Source: JAIBJN01 sp963838795 (lineage in GTDB: Bacteria > Actinomycetota > Thermoleophilia > Gaiellales > Gaiellaceae). Taken from it: a stretch of DNA of 64,000 nucleotides. Position numbers and translations under genes: made by a program. Shown piece by piece: positions 23,992 to 31,690 of the stretch. Positions within the stretch are counted from its first letter, which is position 1; each line of letters opens with the position of its first letter. The notes below the pieces were generated by a model. The model saw only the letters and a program-made list of their open reading frames with translations, had not been told where the DNA came from and ran no database searches. The DNA lies in NCBI GenBank assembly GCA_963838795.1, contig CAWISL010000006.1, positions 1-64,000 on the forward strand. The letters are read 5' to 3'.

Positions 23992-24698
23992 GAGCCGGAC
24001 GGCACCCGCGCCGACGCGCCGTCGAGCGAGTCCAGGATCTCCCGGATCTCCAGGGCGGTGCCCACGAAGATGGGCGTGTCCCGCTCGGTGTAGCGGCTCG
24101 CCTCGGTCTCACGCAGTGTCTTCATGAGCTGGAGGAAGTCGGACGGCTCCTCGCACTCGAACGCGGTCATGAACTCCTGGTCGTCGATCCCGAACGAGTA
24201 CGTCGTGTGGTTCGTGATCGTGACGAAGCGGCTTCCGACCGCGGCGTGCTCCTGCATCGCCCGGCGGCGGTCGTCCATCGAGAGCGAATACCACTCGCGC
24301 TTCTTCACGAACGGGTAGACGACCAGGTACGGGGCCCCGCGCGGCACGACGCGACGTGGACGCTTGCTCTTCTGCTCGAAGTACTGGGAGGGCTCGCTCG
24401 CAGCGAGGTAGGAATATGGCGTCGTAAGCCAGCCGGCCAGCGGCGTCCCGTTGAGCGCGGTGCCGAGCTCGCGCAGGTCGTCGTAGCGCTCCGTCAGCTT
24501 CCAGAGCATGAGGTCGGCCTCCGGGCGCACGCCGACGAGGCTGTATGGGCGCAGCTCCATCCGCTCGGCCCAGTCCTCGACCACCTCGGCGAAGGCGTCC
24601 TTGGCGGCGGCGCGCTCCTCGATCGGAAGCCGGAGCCAGGCCGGATCGGCCTTGTAGAGCGTGTACGCGACGTATTGCGTCGAAGTCTCCGCTGACAC
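23985..24698 (-). CDS. hemQ: coproheme decarboxylase (chlorite dismutase family)
   Basis: Converts coproheme III to heme b in the coproporphyrin-dependent route of actinobacteria and firmicutes. The 237-residue length fits. YLVVYPFVKKREWYSLSMDD carries the tyrosine used in decarboxylation, and AMQEHAAVGSRF the probable proximal histidine. The C-terminal RYTERDTPIFVGTAL is the usual end. No other haem biosynthesis gene is adjacent. Confidence 0.9.
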   Translation of the reverse strand: MSAETSTQYVAYTLYKADPAWLRLPIEERAAAKDAFAEVVEDWAERMELRPYSLVGVRPEADLMLWKLTERYDDLRELGTALNGTPLAGWLTTPYSYLAASEPSQYFEQKSKRPRRVVPRGAPYLVVYPFVKKREWYSLSMDDRRRAMQEHAAVGSRFVTITNHTTYSFGIDDQEFMTAFECEEPSDFLQLMKTLRETEASRYTERDTPIFVGTALEIREILDSLDGASARVPSGSQ

Positions 24699-24808
24699 GG
24701 CTCAATCGTACCCACTCGTGTGACAGCCTCCCTTCTACGCTCGGGGTGGGCGCGGCGCGTCCGCCGGCGGGCAGGCGGGCGCCCGCGGCCGCTGATGTCG
24801 TCAGGCAT

Positions 24809-26080
24809 CTACAGGTCCGCGACGAGAGTGGCCCAGCCGAAGCGCTCGGCGCCGACCGGCCTGCCGTCGAGCGGGTCGTAGAACTCGTTGAGGCCGTCGC
24901 GCTCGACGAGCTCGCGGGAGCGCTCCGCGATCCTGTCGGCGATCTCCTCGTAGCCGTGGCCGCGAAGGCCGCCTGCGAGGAACCAGTTCGTGTTCAGCGA
25001 GAGCGGCCCGCGCCAGATGAAGCGGAAGCCACGCAGCCGGTGGTCGCGGAGGAACGTCGGCTCGTCGAGCGCGACCGAGGGGACGGGCCAGGGCGCGCCG
25101 AACGTGCGCGGATCCTCGAGATGCTCGACCAGCCGGCCGGCGATCGCCGGCGGAAGGTCGGGAAGCACGAGCGGCATGAGCCCGTGGATCGTCTTCACCC
25201 GCGAGCGCCGCTCGTCCGGGCCGGCGAGGTTGACGAACAGGCCGAGGCGATCGTCCCAGCAGCGCTCCATGAGCGTCTCCGTGACACGAGCGGCCGCCTC
25301 GGAGGCCCAGCGCGCCGTCGCCTCACGCCCGGCGCGCTGCGCAAGCCGGGCCAGCGCGCGCAGGCCCTGGCCGTGAACCGCGTTGACGAGGACGTCCTCC
25401 ACGTGGTGCCGGTAGCGGCGGAAGATCGCCTCCGTGTCGTAGTTCGCCAGCTTGTTCCGGAGCTGCGGGAGCCTCGTGCGGACGAAGAGCGCCGCCGGCG
25501 TGACCCGGCGCAGCCCGATCACCTCGTCGTACACCGGGCTGAAGTCGAGCCCGCTCTCGAACTGGGAGATGATCGAGATCAGCCCGTCGTCGTCGGGATC
25601 GCGCACCGCCGCGAGGTAGCGGTAGTAGCGCTCCAGCTGCGGAAGCGCTTCGGCGAGAAAGCCGGTTGCGCCCGCGTCGACGGCGCGCTCCACGGCCTGG
25701 GCGAGCACCGGCGGCTGCATCTGCGCCGTCGTGTGGGGCGTGCGGTGGAACGGCACCCGTCCGGCGGTTCGGCTCTCGAGGTGATGCCATTGCAGCCGCG
25801 AGACGAGGTCTCCCTTCCAGAAGACGACGTGTGGGACGAGCCCGTCCGGCTCCTGCACGGCCAGGAGGCCGCGGAGCTCGTCCGCCGCCCGCTCCGCGTC
25901 GAAGCGCGACCAGGCGATCGCGTGGAAGCACGAGTCCCAGAACCACTGGAACGGGTAGTCGCGCACGCTCGGCACGGTGAAGCGATAGACGCGGCCGTCC
26001 AGCTCGCCGGTCTGCGTGTTCGCTTCGAGCAGGTCGTGCGCGCGCTCGTCGAGCGTCTTCTCGGTGCGGGTCGGCGCTAT
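24809..26080 (-). CDS. GH63-like glycoside hydrolase (trehalase/amylo-glucosidase fold)
   Basis: An (alpha/alpha)6-barrel enzyme of about 420 residues. DYPFQWFWDSCFHAIAWSRF is the signature substrate-binding region, and WRGPLSLNTNWFLAGGLRG lies near the C-terminal acid/base region. Substrate could be a mannosyl- or glucosyl-glycerate or a short alpha-glucan. The 5' end is unclear: no ATG, GTG or TTG lies in frame between the end of the diadenylate cyclase gene and the conserved region. If a run of six Gs (26081-26086) were seven, a GTG at that spot would give MGGIAPTRTEK. The open frame continues to 26686 only as a shadow of the cyclase gene. Confidence 0.75.
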   Translation of the reverse strand: MAPTRTEKTLDERAHDLLEANTQTGELDGRVYRFTVPSVRDYPFQWFWDSCFHAIAWSRFDAERAADELRGLLAVQEPDGLVPHVVFWKGDLVSRLQWHHLESRTAGRVPFHRTPHTTAQMQPPVLAQAVERAVDAGATGFLAEALPQLERYYRYLAAVRDPDDDGLISIISQFESGLDFSPVYDEVIGLRRVTPAALFVRTRLPQLRNKLANYDTEAIFRRYRHHVEDVLVNAVHGQGLRALARLAQRAGREATARWASEAAARVTETLMERCWDDRLGLFVNLAGPDERRSRVKTIHGLMPLVLPDLPPAIAGRLVEHLEDPRTFGAPWPVPSVALDEPTFLRDHRLRGFRFIWRGPLSLNTNWFLAGGLRGHGYEEIADRIAERSRELVERDGLNEFYDPLDGRPVGAERFGWATLVADL

Positions 26081-26112
26081 CCCCCCACCGTAGGCGAGAC
26101 TCGGGAGTGCGG

Positions 26113-26736
26113 CTAGGTTTCGGACGCGACGGCCAGCGTGACGCCGGCCTCGGGCATCTGCGTCACCTCGGCCCGGCGCATGAAGAGGCTCTCCCGCGAC
26201 ATGAGGAAGAGCTCGGGAATGATCTCGGCGCGCACCTCGCCGCGGGCGAAGACGCGCACGACGGAGCTCTGCGAGACGACGACGGCGATCGCGCCGGTCG
26301 TCCGCGAGATCGAGGCGGCCGCGGCGTGACGCGTACCTAAACCAGGGAGGAAGTTCTCCGGCGCGCTCACGTCGACGTCGATGAAGCGCCCGGCCGAGAC
26401 GAAGGTGCCGTCGTCGGCGAGCAGGAAGGCGCCGTCGAGCTGCGCCAGCTCCTTCACAGTCTCCCGGAGCTCCGGCCGCTCGATACGGAGGAGCTCGCCA
26501 TCGTGGCCGAAGAGCGGGTCGAGGATGAGCGGCCGCGACTGATCCGTGACGACGCCGACGTCGCCGATCACGAAGAGCGTCCCGATCTTCCGCCCCTCGC
26601 GTCCCTCGCGGGCGAGCTCGACTGCGAGGTTGACAACCTCTTCGAGCGTGCGCCGGCGTTCTACGGAGCAGTGCGTCGTCTCGCACACAGCGCCGAAGGT
26701 CGCGTCCAGCATCTTGTCCCGCCCGTTCAGGCCCAT
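26113..26736 (-). CDS. diadenylate cyclase (DAC domain)
   Basis: Makes cyclic di-AMP from two ATP. A 207-residue protein with an N-terminal segment of about 60 residues followed by the DAC fold: LDGAFLLADDGTFVSAGRFI holds the DGA motif, and GLGTRHAAAASISRTTGAI the GTRH motif. The usual third residue (RHR) is Ala here. There is no DisA DNA-binding part, so it resembles stand-alone DAC proteins. It lies upstream of the glycosidase on the same strand. Confidence 0.85.
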   Translation of the reverse strand: MGLNGRDKMLDATFGAVCETTHCSVERRRTLEEVVNLAVELAREGREGRKIGTLFVIGDVGVVTDQSRPLILDPLFGHDGELLRIERPELRETVKELAQLDGAFLLADDGTFVSAGRFIDVDVSAPENFLPGLGTRHAAAASISRTTGAIAVVVSQSSVVRVFARGEVRAEIIPELFLMSRESLFMRRAEVTQMPEAGVTLAVASET

Positions 26737-26786
26737 CGACGAGTAGAAACGACCGCGGCCGGCGCTCTGTTCCCTAGAGTGACCGC

Positions 26787-26936
26787 GTGCCGGAGCGGCT
26801 CGCCGCCGTGATTCGCGACAACCAGCCCTGCATCGTGCTCACCGGCGCGGGGATCTCGACCGACATAGTCTCGAAGTACCCAGCGTGCGCCTTGCGTCGG
26901 TACCGCCGAGGTCATACGCTCGGCCAGAGAAATTGA
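26787..26936 (+). pseudogene. 5' fragment of a sirtuin gene
   Basis: From GTG at 26787: ERLAAVIRDNQPCIVLTGAG then ISTD matches the start of SIR2 proteins through the GAG nucleotide-binding turn. Similarity ends at 26864 and the frame stops at 26934. A complete sirtuin begins about 490 bases downstream with a clearly different version of the same segment. Confidence 0.7.
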
Positions 26937-27346
26937 CGCACCGGAGCCGTACAAGCACGGCCGATCCAATCGTCGCAATCGACAGCTCGGAGATCCGGGA
27001 AGGAAAGATCGACGAGCTCAGGGCGGGCCTCACGGAGTTGGTCGAGTTCGTCGAAGCCAACGAGGTCGAGGTGATCGCCTACAGCATCTACATCGACGAG
27101 GTCGGCAACCGGATGACTGTCATGCAGATCCATCCGAGCTCCACGTCGATGGAGCTCCACATGAGGCTGGCGGGCCCGATCTTTCAGAAGTTCACGGAGT
27201 TAGTCGTGCTCTCGAGGATCGACTTCTACGGGACGCCGAGCGACGCCCTGTTGGAGCAGATGCGTCAGAAGGCTGAATTGCTTGGGAATGCCCGCGTTGT
27301 GGTGAACGAGCTTCACGCTGGGTTTGCACGATTTGGAGCTGGCTAG
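26885..27346 (+). CDS. ABM-like dimeric alpha/beta barrel protein
   Basis: About 153 residues. IVAIDSSEIREGKIDELRAG, EVEVIAYSIYIDEVGNRMTV and SSTSMELHMRLAGPIFQKFT follow the order of a small ferredoxin-like fold of the antibiotic-biosynthesis-monooxygenase type. A GTG at 26885 is used; the true start may lie later, near residue 28. It occupies the gap between the broken and intact sirtuin genes and probably arrived by insertion. Confidence 0.55.
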   Translation: MRLASVPPRSYARPEKLTHRSRTSTADPIVAIDSSEIREGKIDELRAGLTELVEFVEANEVEVIAYSIYIDEVGNRMTVMQIHPSSTSMELHMRLAGPIFQKFTELVVLSRIDFYGTPSDALLEQMRQKAELLGNARVVVNELHAGFARFGAG

Positions 27347-27356
27347 GCCGGACGCC

Positions 27357-28118
27357 GTGCGCCCTCTGTCGGCGACGGACACGGAGGCGGCCAAGCTAGC
27401 TCGGCTGATCGTCGAGCACCAGCCCTGTGTCGCGCTGACTGGAGCGGGCGTCTCAACCGAGAGCGGCGTCCCGGACTTCCGCTCCGCCTCCGGCATGTGG
27501 GCCGAGTTCGATCCGCGCGAGTACGCGACTCTCGGCGCCTTCCGGCGGGATCCCGAGAAGGTCTGGCGCTTCTATGCGCCGCGCTTCGCCATGCTCACGG
27601 AGGTCGAGCCGAACCCCGCGCACTTCGCCCTCGCCGAGCTGGAGCGGCGCGGGCTCGTACGGGCGATCGTCACCCAGAACATCGACCTGCTGCACCAGCG
27701 CGCCGGGTCGCTGGACGTGGTGGAGGTGCACGGCTCGATCCGGACGTCGTCCTGTCCCGGCTGCGGCGCGGTCTATGCGCTGGCCGACGTCGTGCCGCTG
27801 ATCGAGGCGCACGGCGCGCCGCCCTGTCCCGCCTGTGGCGCGATCCTGAAGCCTGACGTCATCTTCTTCGACGAGCTCCTGCCGGAGGACGCGATCAATC
27901 GGGCGGTCGAGCTGGCGGAGGAGGCGGCGCTGCTGCTTGTCGTCGGCTCGTCGCTCGAGGTCTACCCCGTCGCCGACCTGCCGCGCTCGACGCTCGCAGC
28001 CGGGGGCAAGGTCGCCGTCGTGAACCGGACGCCAACGTGGGTGGACACCCGCGCCGACCTGGTCGTCCACGAGAGCGCTGCCGAGACGCTGGCGGTAGTC
28101 ACGGGGGCGCTCGGCTAG
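27357..28118 (+). CDS. NAD-dependent protein deacylase (sirtuin)
   Basis: Removes acyl groups from lysine using NAD+. GAGVSTESGVPDFR is the NAD turn, TQNIDLLHQRAG the substrate channel, VEVHGS the catalytic histidine, and CPGC...CPAC the zinc ribbon. At 253 residues it is the usual size. GTG at 27357 is preferred; TTG at 27324 is possible. Class II/III bacterial type is plausible, but I cannot assign it exactly. Confidence 0.9.
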   Translation: MRPLSATDTEAAKLARLIVEHQPCVALTGAGVSTESGVPDFRSASGMWAEFDPREYATLGAFRRDPEKVWRFYAPRFAMLTEVEPNPAHFALAELERRGLVRAIVTQNIDLLHQRAGSLDVVEVHGSIRTSSCPGCGAVYALADVVPLIEAHGAPPCPACGAILKPDVIFFDELLPEDAINRAVELAEEAALLLVVGSSLEVYPVADLPRSTLAAGGKVAVVNRTPTWVDTRADLVVHESAAETLAVVTGALG

Positions 28119-28180
28119 TTACGGCCGGAGGCCGGGGGCCGCCGAGAAGCGGGGGTGTACCTGGCTAGGCTAACTCCGAC

Positions 28181-30052
28181 ATGGCCACCGCAACGGAGAC
28201 GACCCGTGGGGAGCGCATTGAGACGCAGCTGAAAGGGCTTCCCGCGAAGCCGGGCGTCTACCTCTTCCGCGACGCGAAAGGCACAGTTCTCTACGTCGGC
28301 AAGGCCAAGTCCCTGCGCCCGCGCGTGCGCTCGTACTTCCGCGGCGGAGACAGCCGGCTCGGGCTCGACCGGCTGATCGAGCGTGTGGAGCAGATCGAGG
28401 TCATCGTCACGTCGACCGAGGTGGAGGCCTTCCACCTCGAGCAAAACCTGATCAAGCGCCACAGGCCGACCTTCAACGTCCGCCTGCGCGACGACAAGAG
28501 CTACCCCTACATCGCGGTGACCGTCGAGGACGAGTACCCGCGGGTGATGTTCACGCGGGAGCGGCATCGGCGCGGGGTCACCTACTTCGGGCCGTACGCC
28601 TCCGCGAAGAAGGTCCGGGAGACGCTGGACGTCTTGAACCGCGTCTTCCCGTATCGGCCGTGCGAGGGGCCGCAGCCCGGCCGCCACTCGGGCATTCCGT
28701 GCCTGGACTACCACATCGAGCGCTGCCTGGCCCCCTGCGTCGGGTACGTCACCAAGGAGGACTATCGCCGGATCATCGAGCGCGTGATCGAGTTCCTCTC
28801 GGGCGATTCGCGGCCCGTGCTGCGCGAGCTGGAAGGGAAGATGCGCGACGCGGCCGAGCGCCAGGAGTTCGAGGAGGCGGCCCGCTATCGCAACAGGCTC
28901 ACGGCTGTCAGGCACCTAGCCGAGCGGCAGGCGGCCGACAAGCGCGCCATCGGGACGGTCGACGTGATCGGCATCGCGGCGAGCGGCCGAACGGCTGCGG
29001 TGCAGATCTTCCCGCTCCGCGGAGGCCGGTTGGTCGACCGGCACACGTTCTACCTGGAGAACGAGGCCGGGGAGGACGTCCCGCAGCTCCTCGAGTCCTT
29101 CTGCCTCGAGTACTACGGCGGCGCACCGAGCATCCCTCCGCTGATCGTCGTCCCGCCCGACGTGGGCCCGACCGACGCGCTCGCCGGGTACCTGTCCGAC
29201 CTGCGCGGCTCGCGGGTGGAGGTGCGCCCGTCGCGCCGCGGCGAGAAGCGGCGCCTACAGGAGCTGGCCCAGCAGAACGCCGAGCTGGCGCTCGAGAGCG
29301 ACGCCGCCAGCCGCGAGCGGAAGCGCCTGCGCCGCATCGAGGCGCTCGAGGAGCTGCGCGAGTGCCTCAACCTCGAGAGCCTCCCGATTCGCATCGAGTG
29401 CTTCGACATCTCGAACATCCAGGGAGAGTCACCCGTCGGCTCGATGGTGGTCTTCCAGGACGCCATGCCCAAGAAGGCGCACTACCGGAAGTTCGGGATC
29501 AAGGGCGTGGAAGGCCCCGACGACTTCGCGATGATGGCCGAGGTTGTCTCCCGCCGCTTCGCCCGCGCGAAGGAAGTGACGGCCGAGCGCTACGACGAGG
29601 GCTTCGCGGCGATCCCCAACCTCGTCGTCGTCGACGGCGGCAAGGGGCAGCTCTCGGCCGCGCTCGCCGCCATCCAGGCCTACGACCTGCCTCGCGTCGC
29701 GGTGATCGCGCTGGCGAAGCGGGAGGAGGAGGTCTTCGTCCCGGGCCGGTCGGAGCCGATCGTCCTGCCCAACGACTCGGCCGGCCTGCAGCTTCTCCAG
29801 CGGATCCGCGACGAAGCGCACCGCTTCGCGCTCGGCTTCCACCGCCGCCGCCGCGACGCGAAGGCGCGAGAGTCGATCCTGGATGCCTTGCCCGGCGTCG
29901 GCCCCGCGCGCAAGCGGGCGCTGATTCAGCACTTCGGCTCGCCGGAGCGCCTGCTCGAGGCGAGCCCGGAGGAGCTGGAGGGCGTCCCCGGCGTCCCGGC
30001 CAAGGTCGGCCGGGAGATCCACGCCGCGCTCCATCGAGCCGGCGGCGCATAG
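28181..30052 (+). CDS. uvrC: excinuclease ABC subunit C
   Basis: Makes both incisions in nucleotide excision repair with UvrAB. GIY-YIG domain at about 18-95 (KPGVYLFRDAKGTVLYVGKA), UVR motif near 207-242 (LEGKMRDAAERQEFEEAARY), RNase H-like endonuclease domain (CFDISNIQGESPVGSMVVF, then VVDGGKGQLSAA), and a C-terminal helix-hairpin-helix (LPGVGPARKRALIQHFGSP). It is full length at 623 residues. In many actinobacteria it lies near whiA and gap, as here. Confidence 0.97.
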   Translation: MATATETTRGERIETQLKGLPAKPGVYLFRDAKGTVLYVGKAKSLRPRVRSYFRGGDSRLGLDRLIERVEQIEVIVTSTEVEAFHLEQNLIKRHRPTFNVRLRDDKSYPYIAVTVEDEYPRVMFTRERHRRGVTYFGPYASAKKVRETLDVLNRVFPYRPCEGPQPGRHSGIPCLDYHIERCLAPCVGYVTKEDYRRIIERVIEFLSGDSRPVLRELEGKMRDAAERQEFEEAARYRNRLTAVRHLAERQAADKRAIGTVDVIGIAASGRTAAVQIFPLRGGRLVDRHTFYLENEAGEDVPQLLESFCLEYYGGAPSIPPLIVVPPDVGPTDALAGYLSDLRGSRVEVRPSRRGEKRRLQELAQQNAELALESDAASRERKRLRRIEALEELRECLNLESLPIRIECFDISNIQGESPVGSMVVFQDAMPKKAHYRKFGIKGVEGPDDFAMMAEVVSRRFARAKEVTAERYDEGFAAIPNLVVVDGGKGQLSAALAAIQAYDLPRVAVIALAKREEEVFVPGRSEPIVLPNDSAGLQLLQRIRDEAHRFALGFHRRRRDAKARESILDALPGVGPARKRALIQHFGSPERLLEASPEELEGVPGVPAKVGREIHAALHRAGGA

Positions 30053-30057
30053 CGGCA

Positions 30058-30087
30058 GGGCCGGCCCGGGAAGCCCCGAGCCGGCCC
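30058..30087. terminator. hairpin between convergent uvrC and AHSA1 genes
   Basis: GGGCCGGC pairs with GCCGGCCC across a 14-base loop, five bases after the uvrC stop. It could serve both strands. Confidence 0.5.
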
Positions 30088-30108
30088 AAGTGCCACAGGC
30101 CGCCGCGC

Positions 30109-30594
30109 TCAGCGCAGCGAGATCGCGACCTGCTCGAGGAGATCCATCGCGTCCTGCATCCCGGCTTCCATCCCGGACTCGATGTGGGCGTCGCGGTGCT
30201 CCTTGCTCGAGTGCTCCACGAGGATCGTGAGCGTCGTGCGCCCGTCCACCTCGGTGAGGGTCAGGGTGTCCAGCGCCTCGGCGTCGGGCATGCCCTCGAA
30301 GACCTCGGTCGAGACGAGCCTCTCGTTCGGGACGATCTCGCGGTACTCGCCGTGGAAGCCGACCTCGAAGCCGCCTTCCGCGATCATGACGTAGCGCCAG
30401 GTGCCCCCGACGCGCAGGTCGATCTCGGCGACGGTCATCTCGCCGCGGTTCGCATGCCACCAGCTCCGCACGAGCTCGGGGGTCGTCCACGCCTTGTAGA
30501 CCAGGTGCTTGGGCGCGTCGAACTCCCTGGTGATCAGGATCTGCTCGTTGGTCGGGAGCGTCACCGTTGCCGTTCCGCTACTCGTTGCTGCCAT
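30109..30594 (-). CDS. AHSA1/SRPBCC domain protein
   Basis: A 161-residue START-like fold. ILITREFDAPKHLVYKAWTT, GGTWRYVMIAEGGFEVGFHG and the end GMEAGMQDAMDLLEQVA are typical of actinobacterial AHSA1 proteins that are regularly paired with an ArsR regulator. Its start overlaps the regulator's end by 17 bases. Ligand unknown. Confidence 0.88.
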   Translation of the reverse strand: MAATSSGTATVTLPTNEQILITREFDAPKHLVYKAWTTPELVRSWWHANRGEMTVAEIDLRVGGTWRYVMIAEGGFEVGFHGEYREIVPNERLVSTEVFEGMPDAEALDTLTLTEVDGRTTLTILVEHSSKEHRDAHIESGMEAGMQDAMDLLEQVAISLR

Positions 30595-30931
30595 CGTCTT
30601 CCTCCTTCTCTTTGAGTTCCTCCAACACGAGATCCAGCCGGTCGAACCGCTCCGACCACGAGCGCTCGTAAGCCTTTACCCAGTCGTGGATGGGCTTGAG
30701 CGCGTGGCCGTTCAGCCGGTAGAGCCGCTGCCGTCCTTCGTCGCGCACCTCGACCGCCCCCACTTCCCTGAGCACCCGCAGGTGCTTGGACACCTGCGGT
30801 TGGGCCAGGCCGAGCGTCGTGACGAGGTCGTTCACGGGTCGTTCCCCGCCGGCGAGGACGTCCAGGATCTGCCGCCGCCGGGGCTCCGCCACCGCGTTGA
30901 ACGCATCCGCTGTCGTCGCTGCTCGTGCCAT
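30578..30931 (-). CDS. ArsR-family regulator
   Basis: A 117-residue winged helix: FNAVAEPRRRQILDVLAGGE, then LGLAQPQVSKHLRVLREVG is the recognition helix and DEGRQRLYRLNG the wing. It has no metal-binding cysteines, as is usual for the AHSA1-linked group. I prefer the ATG at 30931 because the palindrome at 30941-30962 would then sit just upstream. Confidence 0.88.
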   Translation of the reverse strand: MARAATTADAFNAVAEPRRRQILDVLAGGERPVNDLVTTLGLAQPQVSKHLRVLREVGAVEVRDEGRQRLYRLNGHALKPIHDWVKAYERSWSERFDRLDLVLEELKEKEEDDGSNE

Positions 30932-30940
30932 GGCGAGCAT

Positions 30941-30962
30941 CATATACCTATATAGGAATATG
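30941..30962. promoter_or_regulatory. 22-bp palindrome, probable ArsR operator
   Basis: A central CCTATATAGG is extended on both sides to 22 bases with one mismatched pair (20 of 22 positions symmetric). It is very AT-rich in a high-GC setting and lies between the ArsR gene and the divergent FrnE-like gene, so it may control both. Confidence 0.65.
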
Positions 30963-31007
30963 TCAACTGCCCTGCCTCCCTTCCGTCGCAGCAGTAGCCT
31001 GGAGGCG

Positions 31008-31628
31008 ATGGACGCGCTGCCGGTCGCGATCTGGAGCGACTACACCTGACCGTTCTGCTACGTCGGCCTCGCCCGGGCCGAATGGCTGGAGCGCCGGTTC
31101 GGCGCGCAGGTCGACTGGTTCCCCTTTTTCCTCCATCCCGAGTACCCCGCCGAAGGGTTGCCCCGGAGCGACCTGGAGCGGCGCTACGGACCGGGCATCC
31201 ACGAGCACACGGAGCGTCTGGTCGAGGCCGCCGGGCTGACGTACGCGCCCTCGCCGAAGCTCCCGAACACCTTGCACGCGCTCGAGGTGACCGAGCTCGC
31301 CCGCGACCGCGGCCTGCACAAGCCGGTGCATGCGCGGCTCATGCACGCGTACTGGTCGGAGGCGAAGGATCTCGGGGACGACGACGTGCTCCTCGACCTC
31401 GCCTCGGAGGCCGGGCTCGACCGTGACGAGGCGGCCGATGTCCTCTCCGATAGCCACTACGCCGATCGGATCGTCGCCTCGACCCAGGACGCGAACCGGC
31501 TCGGGATCAACGCCATCCCCGCGTTCGTGCTCGACCGGCGTCTCCTCGTCCTCGGCGCCCAGCCCGAGGCGGCCTTCGAGCAGGCGGTCGCGCAGCTCGA
31601 GGACGACGGCCCGCCCTCGGGCGATTGA
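31008..31628 (+). CDS. DsbA/FrnE-family oxidoreductase, candidate selenoprotein with in-frame UGA (UxxC)
   Basis: Start ATG at 31008 with GGAGG just before it. The first codons read MDALPVAIWSDYT, then TGA (31047-31049), then PFCYVGLARAEWLERRFG and an unbroken frame to 31628 with typical codon use. FrnE-type thioredoxin-fold proteins have SD-x-x-CPWCY at this point, so the TGA replaces the first catalytic cysteine: residue 14 would be selenocysteine and Cys17 its partner. Later family features are intact: HPEYPAEGLP, NTLHALEVTELARDRG, and the cis-proline loop INAIPAFVLD. A hairpin sits 19 bases after the UGA. If read as a stop the protein is 13 residues. A point mutation or sequencing error remains possible. 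No selA, selB, selC or selD gene is in the window. Confidence 0.75.
31063..31081 (+). promoter_or_regulatory. candidate bacterial SECIS hairpin
   Basis: TCGGCC pairs with GGCCGA around a seven-base loop TCGCCCG. The loop starts 20 bases after the UGA, within the range used by bacterial SelB. Bacterial SECIS elements vary widely, so this supports but does not prove the reading. Confidence 0.45.
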
Positions 31629-31690
31629 CAGCTGCTCGAGGCCGTGGAATTCTCGGCCACGAGGCGAGCTCAACCGGGAAGGGAGGGGTC

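Noticed and set aside
26081..26686. Upstream extension of the glycosidase frame
   Set aside because: It lies wholly within the diadenylate cyclase gene in another frame and is Arg-rich with no similarity.
31008..31049. A 13-residue peptide ending at TGA
   Set aside because: The family sequence continues in the same frame across the codon, so termination there would be meaningless unless the gene is dead.
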